From Chimonanthus salicifolius (Eukaryota; Streptophyta; Magnoliopsida; Laurales; Calycanthaceae), in NCBI GenBank assembly GCA_013350335.1, contig CM023532.1, positions 95,167,064 to 95,231,063 on the forward strand: a DNA stretch of 64,000 bases, given 5' to 3'. A program made the translations under genes and the position numbers. Below are positions 46,900 through 58,481 of the stretch, in pieces. Every line of letters starts with the position of its first letter. Within the stretch, counting starts at the first letter, position 1. The notes beneath the pieces were generated by a model. The model was not told the DNA's origin, made no database searches, and was given only the letters and a program-made list of their open reading frames with translations.

Positions 46900-47499
46900 G
46901 GCATTCTTTTACATGGTTTTGTTATTATACTATCTATGTGATTTTTGGTACTAACGCATGTGTTAGCCTTACTTGGAATACCTAGTGGGCGCGTTGTCTA
47001 ATGCCCTACTTCTACCCTAGTGGATGACACAGGAAATGAAGGGAACGATGAGTGTGATCGGAGCCAAGTATAGGAGCTTGGATATGTTTAATTTATATTT
47101 TGATTAAGTGATTCATACACTATGTAATTTGAGTAGCTAGCATTTGGGCATGTAATAACTTAGATATTTTGCTATGGTTTGGAATGGTTTATTTTGGATA
47201 TCCAAGTTAAGATAATCATTGATAAGTGACAGACTACTTTGCTATGTAAAATGAATAGAATTAGGTTCTATTATAATCCGCAGTTACGTTTTATTCCGCA
47301 TGTATGACTTAATGCGTGTGAACCGTATTCATGGACTTAGTCCATGCACACGTATGGTTGGCCAGTTAAGGGTCAGACTTTAGAATTTTGGACTTAGCTC
47401 GCGTCGTGACGTCCCGCTCTCGCTCACTCTTCTATTTATATATATAAAAAAATAGACTCTGATTTTCGGAAAGCAAGTGAAAAAGGGCGGGGCGTTACA
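46900..47499 (+). repeat. Type C outer 3' LTR, last segment
   Basis: Continues from 21119 after GGCAT. It contains GGGCGCGTTGTCTAATGCCC, acceptor GACACAG at 47032, a decayed U5 stem-loop (from about 47363) and the terminus GGGCGGGGCGTTACA at 47499. Beyond it the sequence changes to a minus type D LTR mid-way, so this is an insertion edge. Confidence 0.88.
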
Positions 47500-50166
47500 A
47501 TAATCATCTTAAGTTAAAGTGTCCAAAATTAAAATCCAAACCATAGCAAATATTCTAAGTTATTATAGTCTCAAATACTAGCTACTCAAATTACATTGTC
47601 CATGAATAAACTTAAATAAAATGAAACTAGATTATCTAAGCCCCTAAGCTTGGCTCCAATCGTGTCCTTCGCTCCGACCATTTCATGTGTCATCATCTAA
47701 GGTAGAAGTAGGGCGTTAGACAACGCGCCCAGTAGGTACTCCGAGTAGGGTCAAAAACATGGGTTAGTATAAAAATCACATAGTTATTCCTCTTGATGGA
47801 TAATCCACATCAAGGTATTGTCATGACTCCCCACGAATGCCTTATCGGTCCCTCCGAACGGAGCATGGACTCCGGTTGCATTTCAAACACAGTATATCTC
47901 TCCCCACGAATTCCTTATCGGTCCCACCGAACGGAGCGTAGATTCCGGTTACAATTCAATCATACATCCATTGGAATCAGTGTGGATTCCTCCCCACGGT
48001 TGTTTATTGGAAATCCGAATGGAGCGTGGACTCCCCTCATTTGATCCCTCCCATGCCATGCATGAGATGCAAGTGCAAACATGCTATGTAAAAATAAACA
48101 TCATAGCATTAAAATCCCATAGTTGAAACATAGTTCTTTGATACCAAAATTAACATAGAAGTAAAAACATCACATATACATATTCCATTGTTTCCAATAA
48201 GGTAGGAATCCTACCAGCGACCAAATATCGTGTCCTTGCGTTTTCGCCCAAAAACCGCTCACCGATCGCGCCCCCGGTTGTGGAATCTTTTTACCTTAAA
48301 TAAATTCCATAAAATAATCAAATTAATTATTCCAATTGATTTAAACCATTCCCTTCATCCTTCCAATTTAACTTAACCATTTGGAAAATCATATAAATAT
48401 TTCATTTTTAAAATCATTCGGTTGCCCGTTGTCCACTACCCACCATCCACTGTCCACTACCCACTGTCCACTGTCCACTGTCCACTACCCACTGTCCACT
48501 ATCCATTGACCACTATCCACCAAAACTCACTAGTGGGGTTCGACCATACAACATGGCCGAACCTCACTCTTTGGTTTTGACCCCTTTTTTAACCCTTGTT
48601 TTATTTTAAACAAAATGGGTCCAACATCGTGCCTTCTTTGATTTATTAATTCAATCATACCTAGATCCACAAAGGTCCATGAAATATCATCCATGGGGTT
48701 AATCATACACCCATGTCCATGAAAGTCCTTCATGGGGTTCGGCCATACAACATGGCCGAACCCATGGTTCCGTATTTTTATCATTTCCATCTTAGCCACC
48801 ATTCATTTTCATAGTTAATCACTTAACTTGTTTACACATAACTTAGGTCCCTAAATGATTCATTAGCATAAACATAGATCCATAATATATCCCTCCATTT
48901 CTTAGCTTGATCATTCAATCTCTTAAACATGCATAGATCTACAAAATGATCCATCAAAATGGTTCATGGTGTTCGGCCATGTTGATTCCTTGTTTCCATC
49001 TTCTCATGGTCTAAACACATTTAAATCCATTAATATTTCTCCATGGGGTTCAGCCATACATCATGGTCGAACCCATGGTCCATTGTTTTCCATCATTTCC
49101 TACTTGATAGCCCATGGTTTAATTATTTAAAACCAACTCTAGATCCATACATATTTCTCCATCATTTTCATCAATAAAACCTATTTAAAATCACTAACAT
49201 TCTTCCATGGGGTTCGATTATACAACATGGCCGAACCCTATGGTTCATCATTTCCTCTTAAAATTACATACCCGTGATTAGATCCTTTGATGCGTTTCGG
49301 CCATACATCATGGCCGAACCTCATCCAATCCCTTTTGAGTTCTCATATGGTCCATACCAAAAATCTAGGGTTCGGCCATGCAAGGGCCAAACCATGATCT
49401 TTGATCATTCTCCATTCCTTATATTGAACATGCATATGGTCCCTATGCATAACAAGATTAGGGTTCGGATATGCAAGGGCGGAACCATGTTCTTTGATCA
49501 TTCCTCAAGTTTAACCATGCATGTTGTCATAAGCCATATATACATATTGTCCTTAATAATATTCATTTATATAACCTATCTCACCCATTAGGGTTTTGTC
49601 CATTTTTCCATCTAAAACCACTTTTCAGATTTTGTATCATACTTCACTTTTATGTCACCTTATTGACATTCCTTGGATGGATTTCAAATCCATGGCCCAT
49701 AACATTTGCGGCCAACTTTCCAATCCGAAATGGAACCCTATGGTTTTGGCCATTCCATACCCAAAACCATGGCTCCCTTAACCTCTTTTTAATTTATAAA
49801 CCTTGTAAAGCAATACATACCGATTCCGCAACTCCTCCGTTTTCTTTTCCTTCCTTTGTCTTTTCTTCTTCCTCCTTGATCTTCGGCCAAAGAGTGTTGC
49901 TTGAAAGGGAGGGGGTTTGAGATGAAAACCCTAAGAGAGGGCTCAGCCAAGGAGTGAAGGTTTGAGAGAGGAAGAGAGGGAGAGTGAGATGAAAACTCTA
50001 AGTTATCTTTGTCTCAAAGAGAGGGGTCGGCCCTAGGGTTTTGTTGAGAGGGAGAGGAGTTGAGATGGAAAACACTCTAAGTCTTTTTCTTATCTAGTGA
50101 GAGGTCGGCCAAGACAGAGCTTGAGAGAGGGAGAGAGTGAATGAGATGAAGAGTTAGCCCTTTTCA
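47500..50166 (-). repeat. Outermost type D LTR, first segment
   Basis: Begins inside a minus type D LTR, so its U5 end lies beyond the left of the nested block. It has minisatellite units with GACTCCGGTT (47800-48040), GGTAGGAATCCTACC (48201), a TGTCCAC minisatellite, TTCGGCC palindromes, and donor complement ACATAC at 49815-49820 (GTATGT). The expected acceptor CAG is changed to CAT near 47686. No gene. Confidence 0.82.
48425..48525. repeat. TGTCCAC/TACCCAC minisatellite
   Basis: About a dozen 7- to 8-base units of CCACTGT and CCACTACC inside the type D LTR. Not present in the other type D copies here. Confidence 0.85.
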
Positions 50167-52287
50167 TGTAACGCCCGCCCCTTTTCACTATGCTAGATAT
50201 CCGAAAATCAGAGTCTATCTTTTTTTTTTTTGGTAAAAGTGACAAGAGAGAAGGACGTCACGACGCGAGTTAAGTTCGAGCTTCTAAAGCCCGGCCCTTA
50301 ACTGGCCAATCCTACGTGTGCGTGGAACTAAGTCCACGAGAACGGTTCACACGTAGAAAGTAAACTTGCGGAATATTTAACTTAATGCGGAAATTATAAT
50401 AGAATCTATCCTACCAATTTTAGATAGCAAGGAAGCTATGTCATATAAATTACTAAAATACCTCAAAATTATAATGTCTAACATAATGTCCAAACCATAG
50501 CAAGAAATCTAAATTATTACAGTCCAACGAGCTAAGTTACTCAAATTACATTTCCAAAATAAACTTAAGTAAATAAAATAGCTCGCTCCCCCAAGCTCAT
50601 ACGCTTGGCTCCCGTCACGTCCTTCATTTCCTCTATTTCCTGTGTCGTCATCTAAGGTGGAAGTAGGGCGTTAGACAACGCGCCTAGTAGGTACTCTGAA
50701 TAGGGCTAACACATGGATTAGTGATACAATACATATAGGGAATAATATAACAAAACCATGAAATCAATGCCATGCCATGGGTGTCTTATGTCATGAGTCC
50801 CACCCATCATCCTTACCATTGTACAATGTCCTTTTTCAATCATACATAATGTCCCCCTTGATGGAAAAGCCTCATCAAGATAAATCAACACAAGTGTCCC
50901 CCTTGATGGCAAAGCCTCATCAAGGTATAATAACAAATACAAATATCCCCTTGATGGAAAAACCTCATCAAGATAAATCAACACAAGTGTCCCCCTTGAT
51001 GGCAAGGCCTCATCAAGGTATAATAACAAATACAAATATCCCCCTTGATGGAAAAACCATCATCAAGGTATCCCCATGTTTGCTTCTCGGTCGCCCCGAC
51101 GGAGCATGGACTCCGGTTCCATTCTTATCCCTCCCATGCCATGCATGAGATGTAAATGCAATATGCCATATAATATATAAATCATAGATATAAAAAAAAA
51201 ACCCATCTTAAACATATCATATGATTACCAAAATAATTCAAGAAACATCCGTACACCTATAATCCATGGCTTACAATAAGGTTGGAATCCTACCAAATAT
51301 CGACTAGTATTCCTTTGCTTTTCCGTTCCGAATTCGGTCGCCAATCGCGTACCGCTTGCGATGTCCCGATACCTTATTATACATCATCAATTAGACCCAT
51401 GTTTTAATCATGTCCAAGTCCATTATCCAAACCTTAGTGGGGTTCGGCCATACACCATGGCCGAACCCTACTAATTAGGTTTGTGGGTCCCATTTAATCC
51501 CTTAACCATCTTAAACTTGTGGGTTTAAAATCCAGCAACCTATGCTTCATTTAACCATACAGAAAGTCATCATTTAAAGCACCTAAGTCCATGATCAACC
51601 TCCATGGGGTTCGGCCATACACCATGGCCGAACCCATGGTTCTTCATTTTGGCTCATATTTACGTTTTATGCCACTCCTCTTCCATGGTTAAATTACCTC
51701 TTCTATCCATGCACACTTAAGTCCATGACTGACCCATAAACTTGGATCCATTAATGACCCATCAACCATGTCATAAGATCATTAAAACATCCCCTTTACT
51801 TAACCTAATCCCCATTAATTTAAACACATACATAACTCCAAATTTAGGCCATCAAATGGCTCACAAATGGGCCATGGGTTCTGCCATACACCATGGCCGA
51901 ACCCATGATGCCTTCTCCTCATTTTTCCTTGGATCCATTACAACATTTTTGATCCACAAACAGTCCTTCCTTGAGGGGGTTTCCATCATGCATTTAGATC
52001 ACCATTTTAGATCATCTTTAGGTACATTTTTGAGTCCATCATTGCTACCAATAATCCCCCATTATTTCCCATATTTTTACACCTATTAAAATACTAATAC
52101 ATCACCATAGGGTTTGGCCATACACCATGGCTGAACCCATGGTTCATGGTTCATCTTCCTCTACCACTTTTGAGGCCATAAGAACCATTCACATTTCTCC
52201 ATGGATTTCCCTCATTAAAACCCTTAAAATTTTGCGAACATTTAATCATTAAAACCTTAAAATCATTAATCATCATTCCATGGTTTT
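50167..52287 (-). repeat. Type D solo LTR, first segment
   Basis: U5 stem-loop near 50268-50301, acceptor complement, a minisatellite different from that in other type D copies (50850-51080), TTCGGCC palindromes (51439, 51608, 51878) and U5-proximal AT-rich sequence. No gene. Confidence 0.85.
50850..51080 (-). repeat. CTTGATG/CATCAAG hairpin minisatellite
   Basis: Five units of about 46 to 48 bases. Each has arms CTTGATG and CATCAAG around GAAAAGCCT or GCAAAGCCT. It stands where other type D LTRs carry CTCGGTCGCC units; one such unit remains at about 51080-51117. Confidence 0.85.
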
Positions 52288-53111
52288 TGTAACACCACAA
52301 TTTCTCAATGAAGTGGATAATTACGAAAATGCCCCTGATGTGTTAAATTAATTATTTTGTGATGTTAAGTAAGGAAATGGTGGGGCCCATTGATCAAATT
52401 AAGATCATATGAGCACATTATGAATGTCAAGTTTGATTAGATGGGTAATATACATCAATTGGATCAAAAATGGCTAAATGGGTCAAAAGGCCCAAATGGG
52501 ACCCAACGGGTCTTAATGGATTATTTGACCGTTGTGTGAACTTAAATTAAATGGGGTTAAGCTGATTTGATTGGAAATCAAGTGGAGTAAAAATGGGTAG
52601 GCCTGATGTACATGTGAAAACCAATTACAAATAACCAAAATACCCATAATTGGGTCATGGAGTCAAAAACAAGTCAAGGAGCTAAAGGGGGACCCAACGG
52701 GTTGGGTTGACTTTGTTGACCACAGCCGACTGTGTGGGCCCACAAATGAGTTCAATAGTGAGTTAAATCAGGTTAAGTGGAACTGATTTTATTTAATTTG
52801 AATTAAAAATGAGTTGATTCAAATGCATTAAATGATTGTCAATTAATGAGGTGAGTTGGACATGTGAGTTGGGTGAGTCAAAGTGGAAGTCAATGGGACT
52901 GTAAATCAGTGAGTTCAGAGGGAATAGGAGTAGTTTGGCTCAGTCATAACTACCAAAACAAGTCCCACACGTTGGGGACTTGTTGGGGTGATTTCCATGT
53001 TAAATCTTAAATGAAATGCATGGGAATTGGAGGTGATGCTTGGGAAGTTGAAAGGCTGCATAGGCAGGTACCAAGGGGTGCATTGGATAGCACCCAAGAC
53101 CCATCGTTTTT

Positions 53112-53118
53112 TATAAAG
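53112..53118 (+). promoter_or_regulatory. Candidate TATA box, type E LTR
   Basis: TATAAAG, repeated at 59299-59305 in the 3' LTR. It lies about 250 bases before the splice-donor consensus with a CT-rich run between. Plausible promoter; not tested. Confidence 0.4.
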
Positions 53119-53363
53119 ATTGATGAGGGAATGGAGGGGTCTTGGGGGCTGAAGTACTAAAGGAAACAAACACCAAGGTTGGCCGTTTTTCATCTTAGAA
53201 ATCCAAGATTTTCCATCTCTCTCTCCCTCTCTCCAATTCGTTTTTCTTAGCTGGAACATCAGAGGTGTTTTCACCAGTAGATCAAACACAAAACAGCAAA
53301 AGAAAGGAAGAAATAAAAGGGAGAAACCAAGGACCAAAGGCAAGAAGAAAGATTGGAAGTTTG

Positions 53364-55443
53364 GTAAGTAATTATATATTATTTTGGTTTAATAGCATGG
53401 AACAAATGGGGTGTGTATTGGGCCATGGTTATGGCCGAATACGCCAAGGTTTTAACCTTGCTTAACAGAGGTTTAAAAATGGTAAAAATAACCATTGGGT
53501 TCGGCCACCATGGAGGGCCGAACCCCATGTAAAAGATTGGTTGGTTTTCATGTTTTGAAACATGGAAACCATGGAATTTTGTGGACTGTTTTTAGATGAT
53601 TTAAAGTGTATGTTTTAAAAAGGTTAAAACATAAATAAGGAAGTTTGATTTAGACCTAGATGAATGATTAAGAAATTCAAAACCAAAGGTCATAGGGTTC
53701 AGCCACCATGGAGGGCCAAACCCCATGCAAATGATGGTTTGGTTTTGATGTGTTTGAAACATATAAACCATGAAGTTGGTGGACTGTTTTTGATGTTTCA
53801 TTAAGACTCAATTGCATGTTTTAAAGAGGGTTAAAAACATGGATCTGAATGACAGAAGGACTGAAGGTATCATGGGTCTAAAACTGACGAAATGGACCAT
53901 TTGGATCGGCCATCTTGGATGGCCGAATCCCATGAGGTGTTATGGTTATTTGGACAAAGTGATGAATTTATTGGATGGTTTTGAGAGGTAAAAATGCAGC
54001 AATGATGTACTGATTTTTATATGAATAAGTGACACCTAAAACATGTTTGAAAGACCAAAACATGGACATAGGGTTCGGCCACCTTGGATGGCCGAACCCC
54101 ATGTAAGTAATTGATGATTTTGATGAGTTTAAAACCATATAAAATATGGTGTTTGATGTGATTTGGTGAAGTTTAATTTGCTGTTATCAGTTGGCCAATG
54201 TAGGGCTGAACCATGTCAATATTAGGGTTAAGTTACCGATTCAAATTATGGATAATTGATGGATCAATCAGATCAAGAGAACCATTGGGTTCGGCCATGT
54301 GCATGGCCGAACCCCATGGGCTGTTTTTGGGATGAATGGACCAAGTTTATGGGTTTTCTTATGTGTTTTAAATAGAGATAAGTTTGCTGATTTTGGTTGG
54401 CCAATAGAGGGCTGAATCATGTAGCAATCATAACCAAAAATTATGCATGAATGTTGGAGTTATGGAACCAAGGGAACCATTGGGTTCGGCCATATGTATG
54501 GCCGAACCCCATGGACCATTTTATTTGATTTAAAAGTTTCTAAGTTATGATATTTAGTGAACTTAGTTTAAACAAATAACAAATCATGGTTGATGAAGGA
54601 AAGTGGGATAAAAACCCATAGGGTGTGGTTCGGCCATGTAGTATGGCTGAACCCCATCAATGATTATTTGATAGAATTGGGTTAAGTAATAAATGGGATT
54701 AAAGGTGATGAATGAAGAACCCCACATGATGTGGATGGGTCGTAGATGTGATTGAATAAGTAAATGATGTTTATGACTTACTGATTGATATATGGATAAG
54801 GTACCGGAAGTTGAACGACGTGCGAGTCGTGATCGGGTGACGCAAAAGAAAGATCAAGTACTGAAGTGAATCTTCAGTAGGTTTCCTACCTACTTGTAAC
54901 CACATTTACACCTGTTTTCATGAAGGGTTTTATGAGTTATTGACATGCTATTACTTACCATATTTTAAATGATGAATTATGCATTTACAAATGGCATACA
55001 AAGCATTGGCATCTCATGCATGGACATGGGATGATGACTGAGGCTCTACAGTGTTGCAATTATGAGTTACGTCCTCCTTAGGCGATGAGAGTCCCGCCAG
55101 GAGGAGTAACATGATGATCATAGTCACAATGGTCTCCTTAGGCGATGAGAGTCCCGCCAGGAGGACTAATATGTTATATGAGTCAACTCAATGATGAAGA
55201 GATGGAAGTGTATTGTGATTTACCTTGACGGTGAGAGGCACGTCAAGTGATGGCTATGAATGTACATGATGGGAGAGACTCATTGCATGTGCATACTTCA
55301 TAGCATTGTTTTACCCGTTTTTACTAATCATGTAGTATGATATATATGCATGTTTTATATGCTAATCATGTGGTAGCCCTGATTCGGGAACCTACTGGGC
55401 GCGTTGATCTAACGCCTAATTCTATCCTCAGAGGAGAATGCAG
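53364..55443 (+). other. Candidate LTR intron (type E 5' LTR)
   Basis: Donor TTG|GTAAGT at 53364, branch-like CTAAC at 55409-55413, acceptor GAATGCAG ending 55443 (a second AG, TCCTCAG, at 55431). Length 2080 bases. The TTCGGCC palindromes and the hairpin minisatellite lie inside. Confidence 0.55.
55073..55247 (+). repeat. Hairpin minisatellite, type E LTR
   Basis: Two units of about 60 bases with CTCCTTAGGCG/CGCCAGGAGG arms around ATGAGAGTCC (55073-55102, 55133-55162), then CTTGACG/CGTCAAG (55224-55247). Position and loop match the type A and B minisatellites, but the stem bases differ in a paired way. Confidence 0.8.
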
Positions 55444-55754
55444 GTACAAGGAAAGGGAAAGAAAAGGTCGATGACCGGGAGGGGAGCCAAGCCTAAGTGC
55501 TTGAATGATGAACAAGATTACTTATCTATTGTCATTTGAATTATATTTTGATGGACATGTAATAAGTTAATACTTGCTATGGTTTGATTAGACTATTAAC
55601 TATGGATGGTTTTTTATCTTAATTATCATTTGGGACTGTTACTTGCTATCTTTTCATATTATTTCCGCAGTTAATCTAGTTTATTTCGCATGTTGCTGTT
55701 TGTTTCATGTGTAATTCATTATCATGGTCTAGTCCATGTACACATGGGTGGCCA

Positions 55755-55788
55755 GTTAAGGTTCAGACTTGAGTAGTTTGAACTTAAC
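55755..55788 (+). other. U5 stem-loop, type E 5' LTR
   Basis: Stem GTTAAG/CTTAAC, internal loop, inner stem TCAGACT/AGTTTGA with one G-T pair. The 3' LTR copy (61936-61969) has the fully paired TCAGACT/AGTCTGA. Confidence 0.75.
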
Positions 55789-55886
55789 TCGCGTCGTGAC
55801 GCCGTCCGCTCTCTTTCGATGTTTTATTATTATTATTTAAAAAAAAATTAGACTCTAAATTCTCGGAGAGGGCGGGGTGTTACAGT

Positions 55887-55898
55887 TGGTATCAGAGC
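55887..55898 (+). other. Primer-binding site (initiator tRNA-Met)
   Basis: TGGTATCAGAGC two bases after the LTR end, same position and sequence as in types A and D. Confidence 0.95.
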
Positions 55899-56329
55899 GA
55901 AACGGGAAGTTGAATCATCGAAGTAAGATTAAGACGGTTTCATGTCTCACTGACGGATAAGAATCCCAACTGACCGAGTCTTCAGAGTCTGCTGACTGGG
56001 GGCCAAATTAATTTACTTCGAGTGACTCAGACTGAACAATCAATCTGAGAACGACAATGAAAGATAGCAAAGTAAAGTATAGTCATCATAACTGGACATA
56101 TCAAACATAGCAAACTAGGATGTACTCCCCTGAAACTCCCACACTGAAAAACAAACAACAGGAATTTAGAGATTTCCCCAGAAACAAAAGAAAACAAAGA
56201 GTGTTGATTTGGAAATCTTCCCAAACAAAGTACATGATATTATGCATGATCAAATTCCCTGAAAACCAAGAGTGGTTTATTTAGAATTATTGTTGAATAT
56301 TCTTGTGTTTTAAATGTTGTGGCACAGAT
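55899..56329 (+). other. Leader of type E element
   Basis: To about 56235 this is clearly homologous to 8329-8660 (same GAAACGGGAAGTTGAATC start, same CTGACTGGGGGCC). After that the similarity to the gag leader ends. A retained leader is what trans-packaging by the autonomous chromovirus would need. Confidence 0.82.
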
Positions 56330-56866
56330 ATGTCAAGCAACGAGGAATACACTGAATTATGGGATAAAAGGACACCTAGTTGTCCAGTGGATTTGGTATC
56401 AACTTCCAACAGTATCAGCATGGAAGTTAATGTGGACCTTCAGGAGGGACCTCCTGAGGAAGATGATATGGACTTAGCACCTGTTCCAGAGGAATTGATG
56501 GATGACATTCCTAGGATGGTGGAACCTCCTGAGGAAGAAGAAGAGGATCTAGCACCTTTTCTGGAGGATCCTATTGCAGATGTTCCTATTATAGTGGGAT
56601 CGCTTGGGGAGATAGATCCCTATGACACATGTGAGTTGTGCAATCAAGATGGACACAACTGTCGGTATTGTCCTCACCCTTTTGGCATTGTCTGCCCGTT
56701 CTGTGGACTACATGGGCATGGAGAGGCGAGGACTAATTGTCCTTATATTGGAGGACCTGGATTAATACCCTGCACGACATGTGAAGTATTGGGGCACACG
56801 GCGATGACGTGTCCTGATAACCGTTTCAAGTTCGCTGATGATGCGGGATCTTCTACGGAAGACTAG
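56330..56866 (+). CDS. Acidic triple zinc-knuckle protein of type E element
   Basis: 178 codons from ATG at 56330 (MSSNEEYTELW) to TAG at 56864. The open frame extends nine codons upstream but without an ATG. Residues about 40-89 are an acidic tandem repeat, two units of 25 residues each starting PPEE and containing DLAP; in DNA this is a 75-base duplication at about 56447-56597. Residues 101-114 and 148-161 are CX2CX4HX4C zinc knuckles; residues 122-137 are a related CX2CX4HX6C. Such knuckles usually bind single-stranded nucleic acid, as in Gag nucleocapsid. There is no capsid, protease or RT domain. It sits exactly where gag begins in the autonomous relatives. I do not recognise the family. 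It could be a nucleocapsid-like RNA-binding protein or a captured host zinc-knuckle segment. The frame is intact, with no stop or shift. Confidence 0.7.
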   Translation: MSSNEEYTELWDKRTPSCPVDLVSTSNSISMEVNVDLQEGPPEEDDMDLAPVPEELMDDIPRMVEPPEEEEEDLAPFLEDPIADVPIIVGSLGEIDPYDTCELCNQDGHNCRYCPHPFGIVCPFCGLHGHGEARTNCPYIGGPGLIPCTTCEVLGHTAMTCPDNRFKFADDAGSSTED

Positions 56867-58285
56867 GCTAGGAAGTAATATGAAGGGGTATTAAAAAGAG
56901 GATTATTTGGTAAGGATGTATTTTGTTCTCTATAGGGTTTTGTTTCACCCTACCCACTTTTGTACAAGGATGAGGTATGAATTTATATAAAGTATGCGAT
57001 GCTATGATTCTAAGAGGATTTTTGGCACTAAGATATAGGTGACGAGGTCACTTGATTACATTGAGACGTGGTATGGGTGCGTCCCTCACATGATGTTGAT
57101 GATTGAGATGTGGTATGGGTGCGTCCCTCACATGGTATTGATGAGATAAGAATATAAACTTCATGAGCATGGCTTTGAGTAGCTATGAGGCTGTAGGAAC
57201 CTTGATATGAAATACGGAGACTTGGTCCCGTAGGGCTACCGTTGAGAAGTGGGTCCCTCGCATGCTACGCGCTGGAGGGCGCTCTCACGGCTGTTTGGCA
57301 CACTAGATGTGATGGAATGCGCAGAGCTAGGTACTATTTTACCCGGTGGGGGTGGTACTAGCTTCGTCAGACGCGGAGCGACCGCCTTAGAGCTTGACTG
57401 AATCACCTATGAGGTGAAGGGATGCAGGGCGAGGTAGACCGGATCACGTTGGACGTGGGTCTTCTGCTTGGTAAGTCATGAGCCCTAAGTCTTGCAAGGG
57501 GTCGGGATATATTTGTGATTTGATATGGTTACCACAGTCTTATAGTGATTCATTTGAATGTTGTCCTTACGGATATTAATCATGGATATATGATACTCAT
57601 GGACAGAATGATACCAAGGATGGATGGTTTCCATGAATGGATTATACCCATAGGTGGGTTATTTCATGGATAGTTATTAATCATACATAAATGATGCTCA
57701 TGGACAGAGTGATACCAAGGATGGATGGTTTCCATGAATGGATTATACCCATAAGTGGGTTATATTCATGGATGATTAGAAAATAGGGATAGATGATATT
57801 TACTGAAAGTGAAACACCAAGGATGGATGTATTTAACCATGGGTGATTATTCCCATGGTGGTTTGGATTGATGCCGGGAATTGGTATCGTGGAAGTTGGA
57901 ACAAAATTTGTTAGTCACATAGAGACTTATGTGCAAAGAAAGATGTGTTTAAATTTGGAGATGTACTCAACGGAAAAGATAAGTGTCTGGTGAAACTTGA
58001 ATGGGAAACTATTGACGACTGCCGAGTTAGACTGATCACCTGGCTCTGTAGTTAGCCAATGGAATTCCAGGAGAGTGTAACTAGAAACCTAGTTAAAATG
58101 GAATCAGAAAAAGTTTTGAGCATAGGCTCGTGTTGACAGACTACCTCACATGGAGAGTAGATGAAAGAACATATTGAGCAGGTATGTATGGAAAATATCA
58201 TGAGAACAGGTAAAGTGAAACAGAGTAGATTGATCTACGTAAGATCACAAATGGCTCAGGAGGAAAAAAAAAAAAAAGATATAAC
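56867..58285 (+). other. Non-coding internal region of type E element
   Basis: No convincing frame. It holds a 42-base tandem pair (57063-57145, each with GGTATGGGTGCGTCCCTCAC), a GC-richer block at about 57240-57500, and a roughly 101-base tandem pair (57575-57775, each with ACCAAGGATGGATGGTTTCC). No similarity to gag-pol is visible. Confidence 0.7.
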
Positions 58286-58481
58286 ATGAGATAGAACAAA
58301 AAGTGTTAGGAACCGAGTGATTCAATTTGTCAAAGTGGTGTGGACCAACATGGTAATGAAGAAGTCATTTGGGAACTTGAAATCGGAAATAAGAATAGCA
58401 CACTCTGAGATATTTATGTAATCGTTAAGAACCCTACTTCGCTCGATTTTTGGGACGAAAATTTTTAAAAGAGGGTTATAT
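58286..58481 (+). pseudogene. Pol C-terminal remnant and purine tract
   Basis: Matches the last part of the type A frame (about 13225-13412): GTGTTAGGAACCGAGTGATTC, GAACTTGAAATCGG and the TTTTTGGGACGAAAATTTTT tail before the LTR. It is out of frame and carries lesions. It shows that the type E element derives from a chromovirus by internal replacement. Confidence 0.88.

Larger units (their letters stand above)
52288..55884 (+). repeat. Type E 5' LTR (3597 bp)
   Basis: TGTAACACCACAATTTCTC to GGCGGGGTGTTACA. It has a U3 rich in GGGTCAA words, TATAAAG at 53112, a CT-rich run at 53215-53235, donor GTAAGT at 53364, and TTCGGCC palindromes (53499, 53697 decayed, 54073, 54288, 54482, 54630). GTAGGTTTCCTACC (54877), hairpin minisatellite (55073-55247), branch and acceptor (55409-55443) and U5 stem-loop follow. 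No gene. Confidence 0.94.

Noticed and set aside
47500..47520. Reading 47500 as a new LTR start
   Set aside because: The sequence begins mid-way through a type D LTR, without TGTAAC, so it is the right edge of an insertion rather than an LTR boundary.
52915..53343. 142-residue minus frame, also at 59201-59530
   Set aside because: Lies antisense in type E U3; the frame is interrupted differently in the 3' LTR copy.
56303..56329. Earlier start of the zinc-knuckle frame at 56303
   Set aside because: The codon there is TTG; the first ATG is at 56330.
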